Shown here: positions 11,001 through 24,600 of the stretch, one piece after another
Position numbering within the stretch: position 1 is the stretch's first letter
How the letters are laid out: each line of letters starts with the position of its first letter
Source: Mycteria americana
Taxonomy: Eukaryota > Chordata > Aves > Ciconiiformes > Ciconiidae
Assembly: GCF_035582795.1 (NCBI RefSeq)
Contig: NC_134366.1
Coordinates: forward strand, 152,815,519 to 152,879,518
Length of the DNA stretch: 64,000 nt
Direction of reading: 5' to 3'
Translations under genes and position numbers: made by a program
Notes under the pieces: generated by a model
What the model was told of the DNA's origin: nothing
The model's database searches: none
The model's input: only the letters and a program-made list of their open reading frames with translations

Positions 11001-13403
11001 GCTATTTTGTGAGCTGTATTAGACTCAATTGCTGGAAGAACTTCAGTCTCGTTTAATGGCAGGTGGTTAGTGACATTCACGTACTGCACGAAGCCTCCTG
11101 AAAGGTCCTGGTGTCTCAGGTGAGAGCAGCCGCCCCGTGCCGCTGCCGCAGGAGGGGAGGGCAGGGGCTGGGCAGCGATCGCCACCTGCCTACTCCTTCC
11201 TCGGCATCCTCTTCATTGCACTTTCTGCCTCCAGAATTATCTCAAAGCACTGCAAAAGCTGTAAAAAACCAATAAAAACCATTTAAAATATGTTATGATA
11301 GCTTTTCCACAAGGTCTCTTAGTCTCTGATTAATTCCCATTTAGCTATTGGCCAACGTTCTTGCTAAATCCCTCTCGCAGTCCAAGGCAGACTTACTAGG
11401 ATTGATGACGCACAGCTTACCCCAGAATAGTCATTTACCTGCGAATAAAATAAATTCACTAAAACCGTGATGTGCATGAACACTTGCTTCCATGAGAGGC
11501 TTTCCTAACTATCACAGTACCAGAAAGAAGAAAGGCTGTTGAGCATCAATAGAGATCTTTTGCAGGAGAGACAATTTGGAACCCTCTCTCTGGATAATTT
11601 TCCAGCAGAAAAAAATAAATCATTCTTGCAGCATTGAAATCTTTCATGAGAAAAATTTTCTTAGTTACTGAGAGCCAAAGGGCTGTCATTAACTACATGG
11701 AGAGCTGTTGCCCTCTGCCTCTGCGGTGGGGAGGAGGGATGGTGAGAGAGGGAGAGGGTCTGAAAGGGTGTGAGCAGGACACCTGGGTGGTGGTTTTTGT
11801 CAATGACAGGTCCTGCCTGCAGGATGCTTAGAAGGAAATTGCTCTGCAAAATCCTTCTTCTTGTGGAAAAAGCTCTCCTCCCCCTTTCCCCCCCTCTCCC
11901 CCAATATCCTGATTCAGGACACTTAAAAATTCTTTTTTCTTTTCATCAGGAGTGAATTTACACTTTCTGGCCAGTTCTAATCCTGTATTTTCCAGTTTAG
12001 GAATGTATAGTTCAAAACTAACACTTAAAAATGGAATTAGCTTTAAGTGAAGATTCCTGCCAATCTCAAAGTAAAGGTGTGATGTATTTCATCCAGGAAA
12101 CAGTTCAGAGGGCAGTTTACCTCATTGCCTGTTGGTTAAAATTTCCAAAATTTCCACATTGAGCACATATTGCAGTAATCCAGCATTCAAGTGACAGAAA
12201 TCTGTCTTTTCTGTACCTGTAGTCAGGTATAGAAATATATTTTTTAATATAAACAAAACTGATACTGCTAGTCCCACTTTTTTCTCAGGTATTCCTGTAG
12301 TTTAGAAATGAAATAAATTAATTGCAGTTAAAAAAATCTGAGATTCAAAGTTGGGTTTTATCTTAAATCGAAATACAGTAATAATTAAGACTCAGAAAAT
12401 GAATGATCGAAGCCATGCGTTTATTGTCAGGCTTTTTGTTTGAGTTGTATAAAGCAGCACTCTTTTCTAGATTATGCGGATGATATTTTGAAAGCTGTGT
12501 GATTGTGTGCATTTCTCGGCCATGGCCTTGCATGAAAAAAGTGGCTTGGTCCTTTACTATACGGAAATAAATAATGTGTTCCTATAGCAATTTTATTATC
12601 TGATGAGTACATGCATAACTACTTCCCTGGACTGTCACACTGCCTCTTCTCTTCTGCTTAGGAAAAATACAGGTTAAAAGTAAAACAAACAGGTAGATGG
12701 GGGAGCGACATTTTACCGAGTAGCATGGGCAGCTGTAGGCTGCGAGGCAGGATTTTCAATTTTCAGGTTTCCCTGAATTCACCGAGGCCCTCCAGATTGT
12801 TTCTGCATTGCTGCTTGCTTGACTGAGCCTTAAATTTTAAGCATCTGATGAAAAAGAAGTAACGTTGAGCCCCTTATTCCTCCTGGAAGATCATGGATTC
12901 AGGCTAGCCTGTTCAGGTGGATGCTAGCTACTGAAGAGCAAAATAATCGGCCAATCCCTCTATTGATTGACTGAAATATTTTGATTTCTTTTTTTACCAG
13001 TTTCCTAGCAATGCATATGGTCGCGTTTCTGTCTCTGTACGTTTCATCTGGATATTGTCTTCCCGTTGCAATTGTCACTCTTGTAAACTGCTAGTATTTC
13101 CCAGGTGGGCCATCAGACTTGTTTTAAGCACTTGCAGTGCTAAAAGTGTGCATTTCTGCCACTTGCATAAAGCTGGTGCCCCGTTCCTTTCTGAATGTTT
13201 AGCACTGACTGTGGAAAAGATGAAAAAAAATTCATGGATTTATCTAGTAGGTTGTTAACAGAAGATGTCATTAGGTTTTAACACAGCCACTGTCCTCATT
13301 TTAGGATGAACACTAAATGTGAGTGATAACTTTTTCACATGCATACAGATATCTTAAGCCAAAGCATTTTATGATCACAGTCATACTGTGAGCCAATGAA
13401 GTC

Positions 13404-13443
13404 ATCAGTATCCTTTCATATCCTTTCATCAGTATCCTTTCAT
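13404..13443. repeat. 16-bp direct repeat, two copies
   Basis: ATCAGTATCCTTTCAT occurs at 13404-13419 and 13428-13443, with an extra partial copy (ATCCTTTCAT) spanning the junction. It abuts the left edge of the ancient CR1 relic and may be a small slippage product at an insertion boundary. Confidence 0.85.
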
Positions 13444-13449
13444 ACAGAC

Positions 13450-13630
13450 ATTCATAGACTGTAAGGCTGGAAGTGTCACCTGGCCATGCAGCCCACTGGT
13501 CTTTCCTAAATTAATTCCCATATGGAGTATACCTTTGGGACATTCAGACTTAATTTGCAGCTTTCCAGTGGCTGACATTTTGCCTAAGCCTCTGTGTAAA
13601 TTAGGCCAGTAGCTAATCACTCATTGTTGA
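13450..13630 (-). repeat. Ancient CR1-type LINE 3' fragment
   Basis: Starting at ATTCATAGACTGTAAGGCTG, the sequence parallels the reverse complement of old CR1 3' ends as I remember them: 'attcatagattccaaggccagaag', then an 'aaataattcct' segment, 'ttgccagtgatggag', and finally 'ttaattactctcactgtt' (here CTAATCACTCATTGTTG). Several anchors occur in the right order and spacing, but it is heavily mutated, so this is an old non-coding fossil of the untranslated tail region. The element lies in minus orientation. Confidence 0.6.
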
Positions 13631-16600
13631 AATACATCTAATGTCTTACCTGGAACCTTAAGCATCGATTTCCAGCTGCTGAACCTTGGTGAGCAAAACT
13701 GAAGAGTCATTTCAGCTCAAGTTTTCTGTACATATAGATGCTTTTTGTAAGGGTTTCTGTTTAGTCTGCCTAAATATTTTTGCTGCTCCTCAGTATGATT
13801 AATTGAAATGATGCTATCTACTCATCTTAAAATTCCATGTGTGATTAGCGAGGTAATGAGCATGATAATAATACTTTCCATTTCTATGTTGGAAATTAGT
13901 CTAAAACATAATTAGTCATGTTTCATTACTACATCCCTAAGGAGAAGGAAAGCCCATGCGAACATCTGCAAATCTAAGCCGCTGTTCAGAACCTGTCTTA
14001 AAGCAGGGTGGGTACAGCTGTGATCAGGACGGCTGAGCGAGGGACAGCAGTCTGCTGCCTGGCTTCCATCTCGCACAGTGCTTTGCTGGTAAGTTGCTTA
14101 ATCCATTCCGTCTCATGATCTTCCCAGGTATAATATGTACTCAGCCTTCAACGTCTCTGACTTCTCTGTGTATTTGAAGGCTTTTCCAAAATGTTGCCAA
14201 TTCTTATTTTATAATATAGTGAAAATTCAGTTCTCCTTTCCTGTTCCAGTTATTAAAATGTGCATCTTCATCCATCCAACTCTGTTGCGTTTCTGCCGTG
14301 AAGTCCCCCCCTAGCACCCTGATTACAATTCTTTCAAGTTTGTATTTCCTGTCTTCCCTTCGGGGTCAGACCAATTTCCCCTTGTTCTGCCTCTGGAGTC
14401 TGTTTTCCACGTAGTATCCTTTGTCTTGAGCTTTGACATGATCACACATTGTTAAAGAGTGTTGCGGTATGCTTCTTCTATTTGGAATAAATATAAATTT
14501 TGTATTCACCTTTCATTTCATAGATGTGGTTGCAACATTGTTAAGTTTGTTTCCAAGATAGTTGTACCATGATTCTGTGTCATAAAAAATTTGAAGTCCA
14601 AATACACCAATATGCAAAGATTTAGCATCTGCCTGTACCTGGGAAATAAGGCCATGTAAAGAATACCAAGGTTTGCAGCTTTAATGATGCCTTTTTTGTA
14701 TTCTACTTGTCTGCTAGAATCCTTGAATACGCTAGCAGAAATCTTTATATTATAGTAACAAATCTGATCAGACTTTCAGAGCTATTTATCATACGCTTAT
14801 TTATGCATGTGCATGTTAAATTCCAGTTTTAAAATCTTTTCAAAATTCCTCTTATCTAACAAAGAGGAGCCTCTTGCCTCATTTCGAAACAGCCCTGGTA
14901 AGAGAAGTTTTGTAATACAGAAATCTGTAAGAATGTCATTTGTCTTATGCTCAGAAATGAAGTGGCAGGAAATAGGAAAATAAGCAAACCTGCCAGCCAA
15001 AACCGTCGCAAGATGTAGTGCTTGGTCTCCCAGTTTTGCCAGGACTCCAGTGCGCATAAAGTCATTTAAAAGCATTAAATATATTCCTCATGAGCCAGTT
15101 CTTTTAGTACTGAATTAGACATTTAATACCATAATCTTACAGAAGAACATAATTCCATAAGGCTCCTGAACATGACAAAACCATGGCCAGAACAAGATCT
15201 AAAACTCTGCTTTGCCTTCTGCTGTTAGCTGTTATCTGAGCCCTGTTGTATTGCATAAATACAGAATTTCCTCTTATTTATCACGTACTTCCCTCAGTGC
15301 TGAAAGTAAAGCAGATACCTTCTAAACAGAGAGTGAAGAGGCTGCTGGTGCTCTCGGGCGAGCGGAGTTCAAGTAAGCATCCCATGGAAGCCAGGAGGAA
15401 GGCTCACAGCTCCCCGCTGCTTCCCCACGCCTGTCGTACGCGGGCTGCACGCCGGGGCATGGCTCAGCCCTGCCTGGTTCAAGTCAGCTTGGAGGGACCT
15501 GCTGTGCCTGAAGGGCTTCACGTAAGGAGAACAGATCTCCTTCCCCTGCCTTTTCCCCAGCCCACGGGGGGAAGCATTTCCATGGCACCTCTACAGAGAG
15601 ACTCCACAGAATTTCCATGGCTGATACAGAACATGTAGAAGATGCATATACGTTTGTTTTGGTTTGTTTTGCTTCACTGTCTAAAATTCATATCGCGTTA
15701 GAGTTCAGGTAAATCATTCTGGATTCTCTGAATGTCTGGGCAGTAAATATATTGCTTTATTGTATTTGCTGATTCAATAAATACAAAACATTTTTTTCTG
15801 ATGACATTTTCCTGCCGCAGCAGGTCCTCCCTCTGCAGATCTTCTCCATCCTTCGTCCTGCCTTACAAGCCCACTCTCTGCTACGTCTGAACGTTTCTAA
15901 ATTCTTTCTTGTTAGGGAAAAAAGCTATTGCAGATTTCCTGAGTGTCTGGCCTCACCCTGAAGCTACTGCTTTGGAGGAAATGACCTAAACTTGACTTTT
16001 GCCACAACCTCCACTCCATTCATTTTTGACAGGAGCCATTCTGTGTTCTGTTTATTCAGCAGAAGTGCATACCTGCACTCAGGCCAGCAGATGTGTAGTT
16101 TTCCCAAACATGAATAGTTTCAGACCAGGAAAACAGGTATAGAAAACAGGTATTTCAGTGCTCTCTGTACTTATTATCACTCTGTAGCATTAAAAGCAAG
16201 AAATTCAGTGATGGTAACAAATACATATTTCCTCTGGAAGCAGCTGCATGCTGTGATAACATTGTTCATTCTTCTTTACTATGAGTTTTCTCGGAGTCCA
16301 TTTTTTACAGTGCAGTATGTTATTACGCAGGCATTTTATAGGACAGCATCTTATGCATTATTCATGAGATAACAGCCACGATACATAAAAAAGGGTGTTG
16401 CTGAACCAGAAAATTGAACCTTACTGGTTTGTTCGTAGTCAATTCCAAAGATATAAATTTAGCATACTAATCAACAACTAACCACTCTAAGCAAATACGT
16501 GCTTGTTATTCAATAGCAGAGCATGTGATGGCACAGGGGCCACAGCACTGGGTCAGATCTATAGCGTATTTGGGTCAGAATTCATGTCCAATTTTGGCCA

Positions 16601-18073
16601 CTACCTGCTGCTTTAAAATCAGTAGGAGAATATTGTGGCAAGCACACGTGGAATAATTTTCTCCACAAAGGTCTGATCATTTCGGCTAAGATTAACTTCG
16701 CCTCCATACTACAAGGCTTCATACCCCTTCCAGTTTTCTTGCCAGCATTAGCCATTGCAGCACTGCTGATTTTTGTTAGTCACAGAAATTTTCAGTGCAT
16801 CTTGGATCTTACTAAGATATTGCTCTTTTGACGAGATCTATGCACAGAGAGCCAGGCAGACCTACCTAAAATTTCCATTCCATGTTTCACATTTTCTTTG
16901 ACTTCTCTGTGATGAACATCCTACTTACTAAAATGATTCTTTTAAAATCTTTCTTAGACTGCTCGATTTAAATGGTTTTAAAGAGTTATAAAGTATGATT
17001 TAAGCATGCTTTATTTTGAACGGACATAAGCTTGCAAATCTGTGAGCAACTTTTTGGAGTGCAATTTTAAGTATATATCTCCTAAAAACCAAAATGTCTG
17101 AGGTATTAAGAACTTACGTACTTTAGTATTATTAATAAACTGCTTTCAAGTATCTAGTGCTTACAGAAAAGAAATGTTGCAGGGATGGCTTTAGTATTAT
17201 GTAACTAATTTTCTGGTGATATGTAAATGAATCCTATCTGTACATTATATCTTATTTTCACTTTTCACTGTTGTGGGATGCTGCTGTCCAGGAATTTCTG
17301 AAAACTCATTCAAAATTTAAAAATTATTAGGATTGTGGACAAAAGAACACATGCTAGCACATATTCAGAGGTCTTGTAGAGCACGGTGGGAGATGGGACT
17401 TGGTGACTCTTGCTCTTAGAGAAGTGAGGTGCAGTCTGCCAGGAAGGTAGGTGAGGCAGAGAGGGAGGTGTTGCGAGAGAGAAGTTAGGGCGTAAGTATG
17501 TTACAGCCAGCAGAGCAAAAAGGGCATCACGGATGGATTTCTCTGAATGCATTGGTGAATGTGCATCAAATTTTCAAGTGTCATTTAGAACCTGAAAGAT
17601 GCCTTTGAACAGTACTGTTTGCTGCCTACAGTTCTGTGATGAAGAAAACATCTGTTCTTTACAAAATGGTCATGTCCTACCTGTGATTAATACATGACAA
17701 TAGTCTGAAACACAAAGAATCGTGATGATAGTAAGTATGGTTAATTAATAAAGGCAATTTTAGAGAATTAAGGTAACAGAAGCATTGAAGTGTTCGGAGC
17801 CTTCTAAAACTAATTTTGATGTTTGCTTGGACACACTGAATTTTTGATCACATTTACAGCAGAGAGAGTAGGAGGTTATCCCAGAAAGACTGGAAAAACT
17901 TGGTGTCCTACTGGCAGTCTGAATATTCAATGTTAGGATAAACTATTAATTATAAGTAGCAGCAGTTCTTGGAGAGCTAATTTTATTTATACTGTTTACA
18001 TCAACTACTTAAAAATACCAGTGCCTTTATTTTTGTGTTAGTAGTGACAATTGTCATGTTCTATTTTCTTTGT

Positions 18074-18157
18074 CCTCTTCTAGGAATTTATATTACCTTT
18101 AATACACCTGTTGTTCCTCTTCTAGGAATTTATATTACCTTTAATACACCTGTTGTT
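18074..18157 (+). repeat. Perfect 42-bp tandem duplication
   Basis: The unit beginning CCTCTTCTAGGAATTTATAT occupies 18074-18115 and is repeated without change at 18116-18157. Zero divergence over 42 bases implies a recent event. Each unit contains a pyrimidine-rich stretch ending in CTTCTAG, which resembles a splice acceptor, but no exon follows. Confidence 0.95.
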
Positions 18158-19959
18158 CTTCACATAAGATACATATCTGAGACACATTTGTTCTGTCTTG
18201 CTGGTCTTCATACTTGTATTGAGATACCTCTGATTTTAGGTAGCTTGCTGTTTGTTACATATTGCTATAATTCTAAAACTGTTCTTAAATGCCCCTCTTT
18301 TAGATTGTGGAACAGCTAAAACATACCCAGATGTCCTGGGGACTGATTTTTAGTTTTGATTTGTAAAATTCAATAACTACAGTTGATTTTTGTCCATATC
18401 CAAATTTTCCAAAACGTCTGTATTTTGGGAATTTTGAACAAAAGGCAGTAATTTAATGCCAGCATTTTAGTGGGAAAAAACTTGGGCAAATTTGGTTTTT
18501 CAAATTCTATTCAAATTTTGAATGTGAAAAGACACAAAACGAAAGTATATTTGAACTGCCATCATTTGATCTAAATCATCAGATCTCTTAGTGAAAGAGA
18601 TTTTAGAAATAAAGTTTCTTTGTATAGCTTATTTGTAATCAAGTCAGTCACATCACATCTTACTCTGGGCCAGCAGACTTCTTTGGAAGTCTTTGGGACA
18701 CTGCTTTTCCTGTAACACAACGGGAATCCTTGGTGAATCCAAGCTAAATGGGCGAAACAAATGTATGTCCCCTGACACAGGGGTAGTTGGAAGCAATGTG
18801 AATATACCTCCAGAGGATTTAGCTAGCTCAGCAAGGCAACTCAATGAGAAGAACGAGTGTAGCTGGGTGAGTGGGGTTTGGTTTGGGTTTATTGGATAGC
18901 ACCAACCGAAGCTGCCTTCTGCTGCTTGTTTCGATTCTTGTGCTACCTCCCAAGTTGTGCCAGTCCAACTGCTTGCGTCATTGGGTGATGAAAAAAGTCT
19001 AGGGATTGATTTCAGTTTAAAATAACCCTTTTTTTCCTCTGGTGCTGCTGAAAAAAGTGTTTGTCAAGCTGCAGCCTAAAGGATTTCTATTGGACTGGTA
19101 ATAAACGCAAGAGTCAGCTTGCCTGTGCAGCATAGCAAGCCAGTGAAAAGGAAGACAACAGCAAGCATTGCCATGGGGGAGGAAATTCTTTGAAGCACGT
19201 TTCATGCTGGAACGATAGACTTGGATTTGTGAGCAATGGGGCTGCTGCTTGGGTATTCTCCCCGCATCCAATGAGAGAGGACTCCTGTATGTTCTTTATA
19301 AATAACCTGATACCTGCAATGAAATACCTGCCTCTTGTCATCCGTTCCTCCCCATAATGGGAACAGCCTGGCAGTCCCCCAAACCCTGACTACCATGCCT
19401 GAGGGAAAGGTCACCGTCACATTGGTGGGGGTCTGGTGATCACCCAGAAACTCAGGGTTTGGGAATGGAGCCATAAGAATATTCGAGGCTTGCCAGTTCA
19501 TTTAAAAATGAAATACACAGATTTGACAGAGCATTGTGATGGGCTCTGCTGTTTTCCCTGGCCTCAGGAGGCCCACAGACTTTTGGCAGGGTTTGTCCTG
19601 GCAGAGAACATGAGAAGGAAAACAACATTACTGAACCCGTTTGTTTAAATTTCTACTGAAGCTCTACAGTGAAAGACCAAGAAGGTTATTTACCAAACCC
19701 ATGCTGTGAGGATGATATAAATGTCTTGAAAGTTAGCTTGGTTTAAACGACACCGAGGCAAGACCCTGAGCGTTATCACCCTGCTAGCCTGCAAATTCTA
19801 GATTGTACAGAAGAAGAAAGTTAACTTTTCCATTTTTGTGTACTATGGCAAACCCCAAATAGCAATGCAAAAATATTTGCTATTTAAAAAGCAAACATGT
19901 GTTCCTAATCTTTTCTTTAACATCATCTCTGTTTTGCAATCAGCATTTTGTGTTATATA

Positions 19960-20010
19960 TCTATATATAGGTGTCACTTCATACATCTATAAAATAGGTG
20001 TCACTTTATG
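19960..20010 (+). repeat. Short imperfect 28-bp tandem duplication
   Basis: AGGTGTCACTT occurs with period 28 (ending near 19979 and 20007), each preceded by an ATCTATA-type stretch. A small, slightly diverged local duplication in BAALC intron 1; no function visible. Confidence 0.7.
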
Positions 20011-22470
20011 AATTGCCAGCAAATCTTGTGCTCTTACTTCCACTGCTCAGGCATTCTCACTGTAATTTCTGCTCAGTGCTCACATATAAAGAGCAAGTCA
20101 TTGAAGCCTTTAAACTGTTGCCCACTCTCTAAATCACCTGTTTGCCAATGAAAAAGAAATTTAAAAGTTTCTTAACTTCAGAATAGCAAACATACTTCAG
20201 AATAAAATAAAAAAGCTTTTTGCACTGCTAGGATACCCTAGTATTGGTGACCACTAGGTCACCCGTATAAAAATATAGTGAGAGTGATAGTGAAAGGCTC
20301 AGATGCTGATACCTGGCTCATTTCTGACAAGTATTGCAAAAAATGTCCCACCCCTGCAACGCAGGATGCAACAAGGATGCTTGGGCTGCAAACTAACAGA
20401 AGACAAAAAATGAACCAAATATACCATTTTCAGGACTGAGATTTTCCATCATCCTCCAGAAATGGATTGATGTAAGAAAAAGTGTTCTGTGAGAGACCAA
20501 AAGATGCAACACAATCAGATACATGGACAATTGTGCTTGAACAAAGTGGCTTTTCAGCTGACAGCTACTACTCCAGACAACTTACTTAGAGGCCAGATGG
20601 CCAAAGGGACACATGGTGGAAAGTAATTTAGTAGGATGACTCCACAGAAGGAAAAACTCATAATTCGTGTATGTTTGAAATATCCAAGATTCAATTAATG
20701 GAATTAGTATGTAATGCCTAGAGCATTTTGCCTGTTCAAAGCTGTGCTCAAGCTTGTTCTCACAGCTCTGCTGCCAGGTGAAGCAGTAGACTATGGCGTG
20801 ACTCCTGACTCACACATGGCTAATTGCCTCTCCATCTCCCTTCCCGACAATTGATTTTGGCTATGATATCAGTCTGTGCCGCTTACTGTTCTGCACAGAG
20901 TCATTTTTCTGCCTCTCGTCTTGCACTGTGGAGTGGTAGGAAGAGATAAGACCTAAAACACAAGTAGATACGGACTTTCAGGAGATGCAGAAGAGGTGAG
21001 GTTTACTCTTGTTTTATGGGAAGTTGCCCACAGATTTAGGTGGGAGAATGACATTAGTTTTTATAGCTAGCAGAAAAGGCAGCTTCCAAAGGCTGAAGTA
21101 TTTTTTAGGTTTTTAAAATAATCTATAATGTAATATTTTCAAGTTCCAACTCAAGTTTTTTCTATCACGAAGTAGATGATTTAGCATTATTCTTAGTGAC
21201 CACCACTACAAGTTAAACTGTCTTAGGAAAACTCTAACACCATCTTCTGACTGCTTAGGAAAATGTAGTGACTAGCTTGTATTTAGACTTCTTAAGTCTT
21301 ACACAGCTTTAGATATTTTCAATATCAAGACTTTGAATATTTGGTTGAAACTTTATTGATTTCAGTCATTGCCTTTGCAAGCCACTACTGATGTTCCTTT
21401 CTACTGATAAAGCAGCTTTCCTTACAGATTTCTGGGAATGAATTCAAGACTTCGCTTCCTTTTTAATACTCTTAATACTGTGCTTGAATTCCCACCTGAT
21501 TATGGCAGAAGGTTTTGATGACACAACGCATACTTCAAGTAGCAATGAACTGTCATTTGTTTTCTTCATATTTATTTTTCCCTTAGTATCTGTGACTCCT
21601 TGCTGCTTCCTCCAGTTTTGATACTTGCATTGCCAGTTAGTAAATCTGGGTTTTTTTTCTATTTGAACATAAAGCTTGTTATAAATGAGCTTTGCCAAAA
21701 ATGAAATTGAGAGCATCCCACTTGCATCCCAGTCATGCATCCCACTTGCTCTTTGTATTTGGATTTGAGACCCAGTGTTGCAACCAGATGTTTAGTGCTC
21801 TGCACTCACTGTAAATGACAACTGATTTTTGTTAATGCAGTAAGATGAGAAAATTCTTTTAGGCTGGCCAATATCATATTGTACAATGCATGCCTTATCC
21901 ATACTGCTAGAGCAGAAAGCAAATTAATCATTTATTTGATTACTGATAGTCGAAACAGTATGAAATATATTTTTCCTGAATTTCTTTCCTCAACTTCTGA
22001 TTAAAAAAAATGTTCAAGGCCATAAATGGAGCAATCTCTCCATCCATATCAGTCTCATCTGTCATGCTCGCATCTAACCCCTTCATTTACCAGAACTGAG
22101 ACAGATTTAAGGGGAGCCCCTCTGGGTCCTTAGCAAAACCCTCGGCCATGCAAGCAGCTGTGTGTGTGAAGAAGCCAGTGGAGATCTGCAGGTGAGCAAA
22201 AGGCTACTGATGTGCTGCACTTGTTAACCGGTTTTCCATGTTTTCTGAGCCAGTGTGTCAAAGAGCAGTTGACTATAGGAGAAGGGCCAAGTAATGGAAG
22301 GTGTGAGGATGAAGGTGACTAAAGGAGGTGGACTGCTCTCACTGTAGTACCGCACAGCACCTTCCATGACTCGCGCTATCACAAAGAAGTGGAGAAACAG
22401 AGGGAAGCCAGAGCTGCAGTTATAAACTGCTCCTCAGTATTAACTGCCCAATGTCATGTGTCCCTACTAG

Positions 22471-22640
22471 GTGTTCTGGAGGATGGAAAATCAGCTCAGA
22501 CAGGTGTAACTACAGCATCAGCCACAGCTGGAATGCTGAACACCGAGAAGAGGAACAACGGCGGTCCTCAGTGTGCGAACCCCATGGTCCATGGCGCAGG
22601 AGCTACAACGCAGAGACAGAACGGCTTCAGAGCAGCAGAG
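22471..22640 (+). CDS. BAALC: BAALC coding exon 2 (rest of codon 56 to codon 112)
   Basis: The exon follows a TCCCTACTAG acceptor and ends before GTAAGA. Entered in phase 1, its first two bases complete a Gly codon (G|GT), then translation reads VLEDGKSAQTGVTTASATAG, MLNTEKRNNGGPQCANP, ending QRQNGFRAAE. These align in order with the human exon as I recall it (MLEDG..., NPEKK, QCPNP, QKQNG). The middle is rapidly evolving and low in structure; the LEDG, EK, QC.NP and Q.QNG blocks are the conserved anchors. Length is 170 nt, so the exon ends in phase 0, which fits exon 3. A methionine ORF extending upstream to 22389 in this frame is intronic read-through. Confidence 0.93.
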
Positions 22641-24062
22641 GTAAGAATATAATTACGTTCCCTGACGCTCAGCACTAGCTTCAATCAGGTCAAACTGATT
22701 TTTGTGACAATCTTCCTCGCTGCAGTCAAACTGTATTTAATGCCCTGGGATAAGAGAAAATGGCTGCACCACAGCCATAGCATGATCGAGCCTAGCACCT
22801 CTGACAATGCCTCATGCCTGAATGGCCACAAAACTGATGTTTTATTCGGCAATCGGAGTAACACACACACTTGTTACAGCAAAAAACCCCTATACTTATT
22901 TTTTTCACCTCAGTCCAGCTGTGTCATGTATTGTGCAAACTGTTTAAATTAATTATCTGAAAGGGAATGTGTTTTTCCTTAATTGCCGCTTTTCTTAAAT
23001 AACGTGCACTGCACAAACTCTCGTTCATTCAAGGCTGGATGCAAAGCCTGAAAAAGTCAATGGGAGTCTTTTCAAGAACTTCAGTAGGCTTTGGATCAGA
23101 TCGTCCCCCCTTTTCCCCCTCACCTACTGTATACTTTGCAGAAGGATCATCCAGTGTAACGATAATGTACAAACACCCAAGGTTTTGGGGCTAAACCAAA
23201 GCCCAAACTTCTCCTGTTCTAGCTGCCTACCTGCCTGCCTCTCACAGTTTTCCACCCGCTGTCCCGTTCGTGTCGCAGCTGCTGAGTTGCTGCAGGTTAA
23301 AGCAACCCAAACCCTGCGGTTGGTTTACTGCTTCCTGCGTTTCTCAGATGGGAAGACCTCTCAGCACGGTGTGTGGTGGAACCGCTACACCCACCCCACA
23401 AGAAGCCGTCCCCTCTTGGGAATCGCGTCCTTGAGAGAGGCAAATTTAAACGCAGGGGGACTGAGCAAATGACAAAGGGAATCGGGATTGAACTGCACCT
23501 TGCATTTGCTCACAAACAACACATTGGTACATGTGTGTTTATTTTATACCTTCACTGTGTTATCTTCTGTACTGCTGTAGTTCAGAAATATTCCCCGGTG
23601 ACACGGATCCTGCTGTATCTTTCCACGAGATACTGCAGCTCCAGATGTATAGGGACTCATGCTACAGCAGCATGACATCTAGATCCATGGGTTTGCTGTA
23701 AATGAAAAACATAAATGCCTGTCATAGCCACTAGCCCACAGAGAAAAATGGATTGGTCAGGTTCAATATGGTTGAGCAGAACTAACATAATTATTAATCC
23801 AATTTGAAAAAGACTTGGCCGCACTTCAGAACTATAGTGTATACCTGACATATGGCTGGAGAATATTGTTTGTCTAATTTTGTAAGTGATTGAAAAATTA
23901 CTTCTGTATTTAGACTTACTAGGAGGTATGGGCAAATTCCCACAATATATTAATAATGTGAGTGTTGACTTTAATGGGACTACCCAGTGAAGTGTGGGTT
24001 CCTGACCTGGGGCCCTCTGGCTTTGAATGTATCCTCCTGCCTTTTTCTAGCTAAGATACATT

Positions 24063-24097
24063 CAGTAATATATATCTGTACAGTAATATATATCTGT
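24063..24097 (+). repeat. 17-18 bp tandem duplication
   Basis: CAGTAATATATATCTGT is repeated head to tail at 24063-24080 and 24081-24097. A local AT-rich duplication in BAALC intron 2. Confidence 0.9.
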
Positions 24098-24388
24098 TTC
24101 TTTGCAACCCAGTGCAAAGAAAATTTCTGATGATAAGTAGGGCATTTTCATTATTCTATGCATCTAATGCAGGTGTCTAAGAAAGGAAGGTAATTTGTCT
24201 AAACGTCTTACAGTCAAAAAAGAAATGTATTTTCCTATAGTGAAAGTGTAGTATCTAAGTTAGGCTCCAGCTCTGGTTTGCCATTCTGAAGCTCCGTTTC
24301 TCCACTGACTGTTTAGGGAAGCGTAAAAGGAGTAGGTTTCCAATCTGGACACCTAAAGTTTAGATGCCTAGAGTAGAGAATGTGACTA

Positions 24389-24404
24389 CCCCCCCCCCCC
24401 CCCC
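24389..24404. repeat. Poly-C run, 16 bases
   Basis: Sixteen consecutive C residues on the + strand. Such runs are length-unstable and error-prone in sequencing, so the exact number may not be biological. Confidence 0.95.
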
Positions 24405-24553
24405 GGACTCAAAATGTGCCCATTTTATTCATCTGAATATTCACATTGACTACAGTGTTTCTTTTACCTCTGCATGCTGTAGAATACAACGCGATGCAAC
24501 ACCCGGTGCTCTCAGGAGACTTGGGTCCTGCCGTCAGCCCGTGGGGTGGCAGG

Positions 24554-24600
24554 GGGTAAATTGCTTTACTTCTCTGTTTCTCGTTTTCTCACGCATCAAG
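24554..24600 (+). repeat. Possible MIR-like SINE core relic
   Basis: GGGTAAATTGCTTTACTTCT followed by CTGTTTCTCGTTTTCTCA resembles the conserved MIR segment 'gggcaagtcacttaacctctctgtgcctcagtttcctca'. Only about 45 bases match, and no tRNA-like head or LINE-related tail was identified, so chance or another pyrimidine-rich repeat is possible. Confidence 0.3.

Larger units (their letters stand above)
4256..22470 (+). other. BAALC: BAALC intron 1 (18.2 kb)
   Basis: The intron is bounded by GTGAGT at 4256 and a CCCTACTAG acceptor ending at 22470. No further coding exon was recognised inside it. It contains a purine-skewed block (about 5130-6530), a (TA)n(TG)n microsatellite, two probable ancient repeat relics, a 42-bp perfect tandem duplication and short local duplications, all listed separately. 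ORFs at 5854-6492 (minus) and 15246-15638 (plus, 130 codons, moderately CpG-rich) match no family I know and have no convincing splice context. Confidence 0.9.

Noticed and set aside
15246-15638. 130-codon + strand ORF in BAALC intron 1
   Set aside because: No recognisable family, no flanking consensus splice sites that keep the frame, and mixed composition. Left unannotated.
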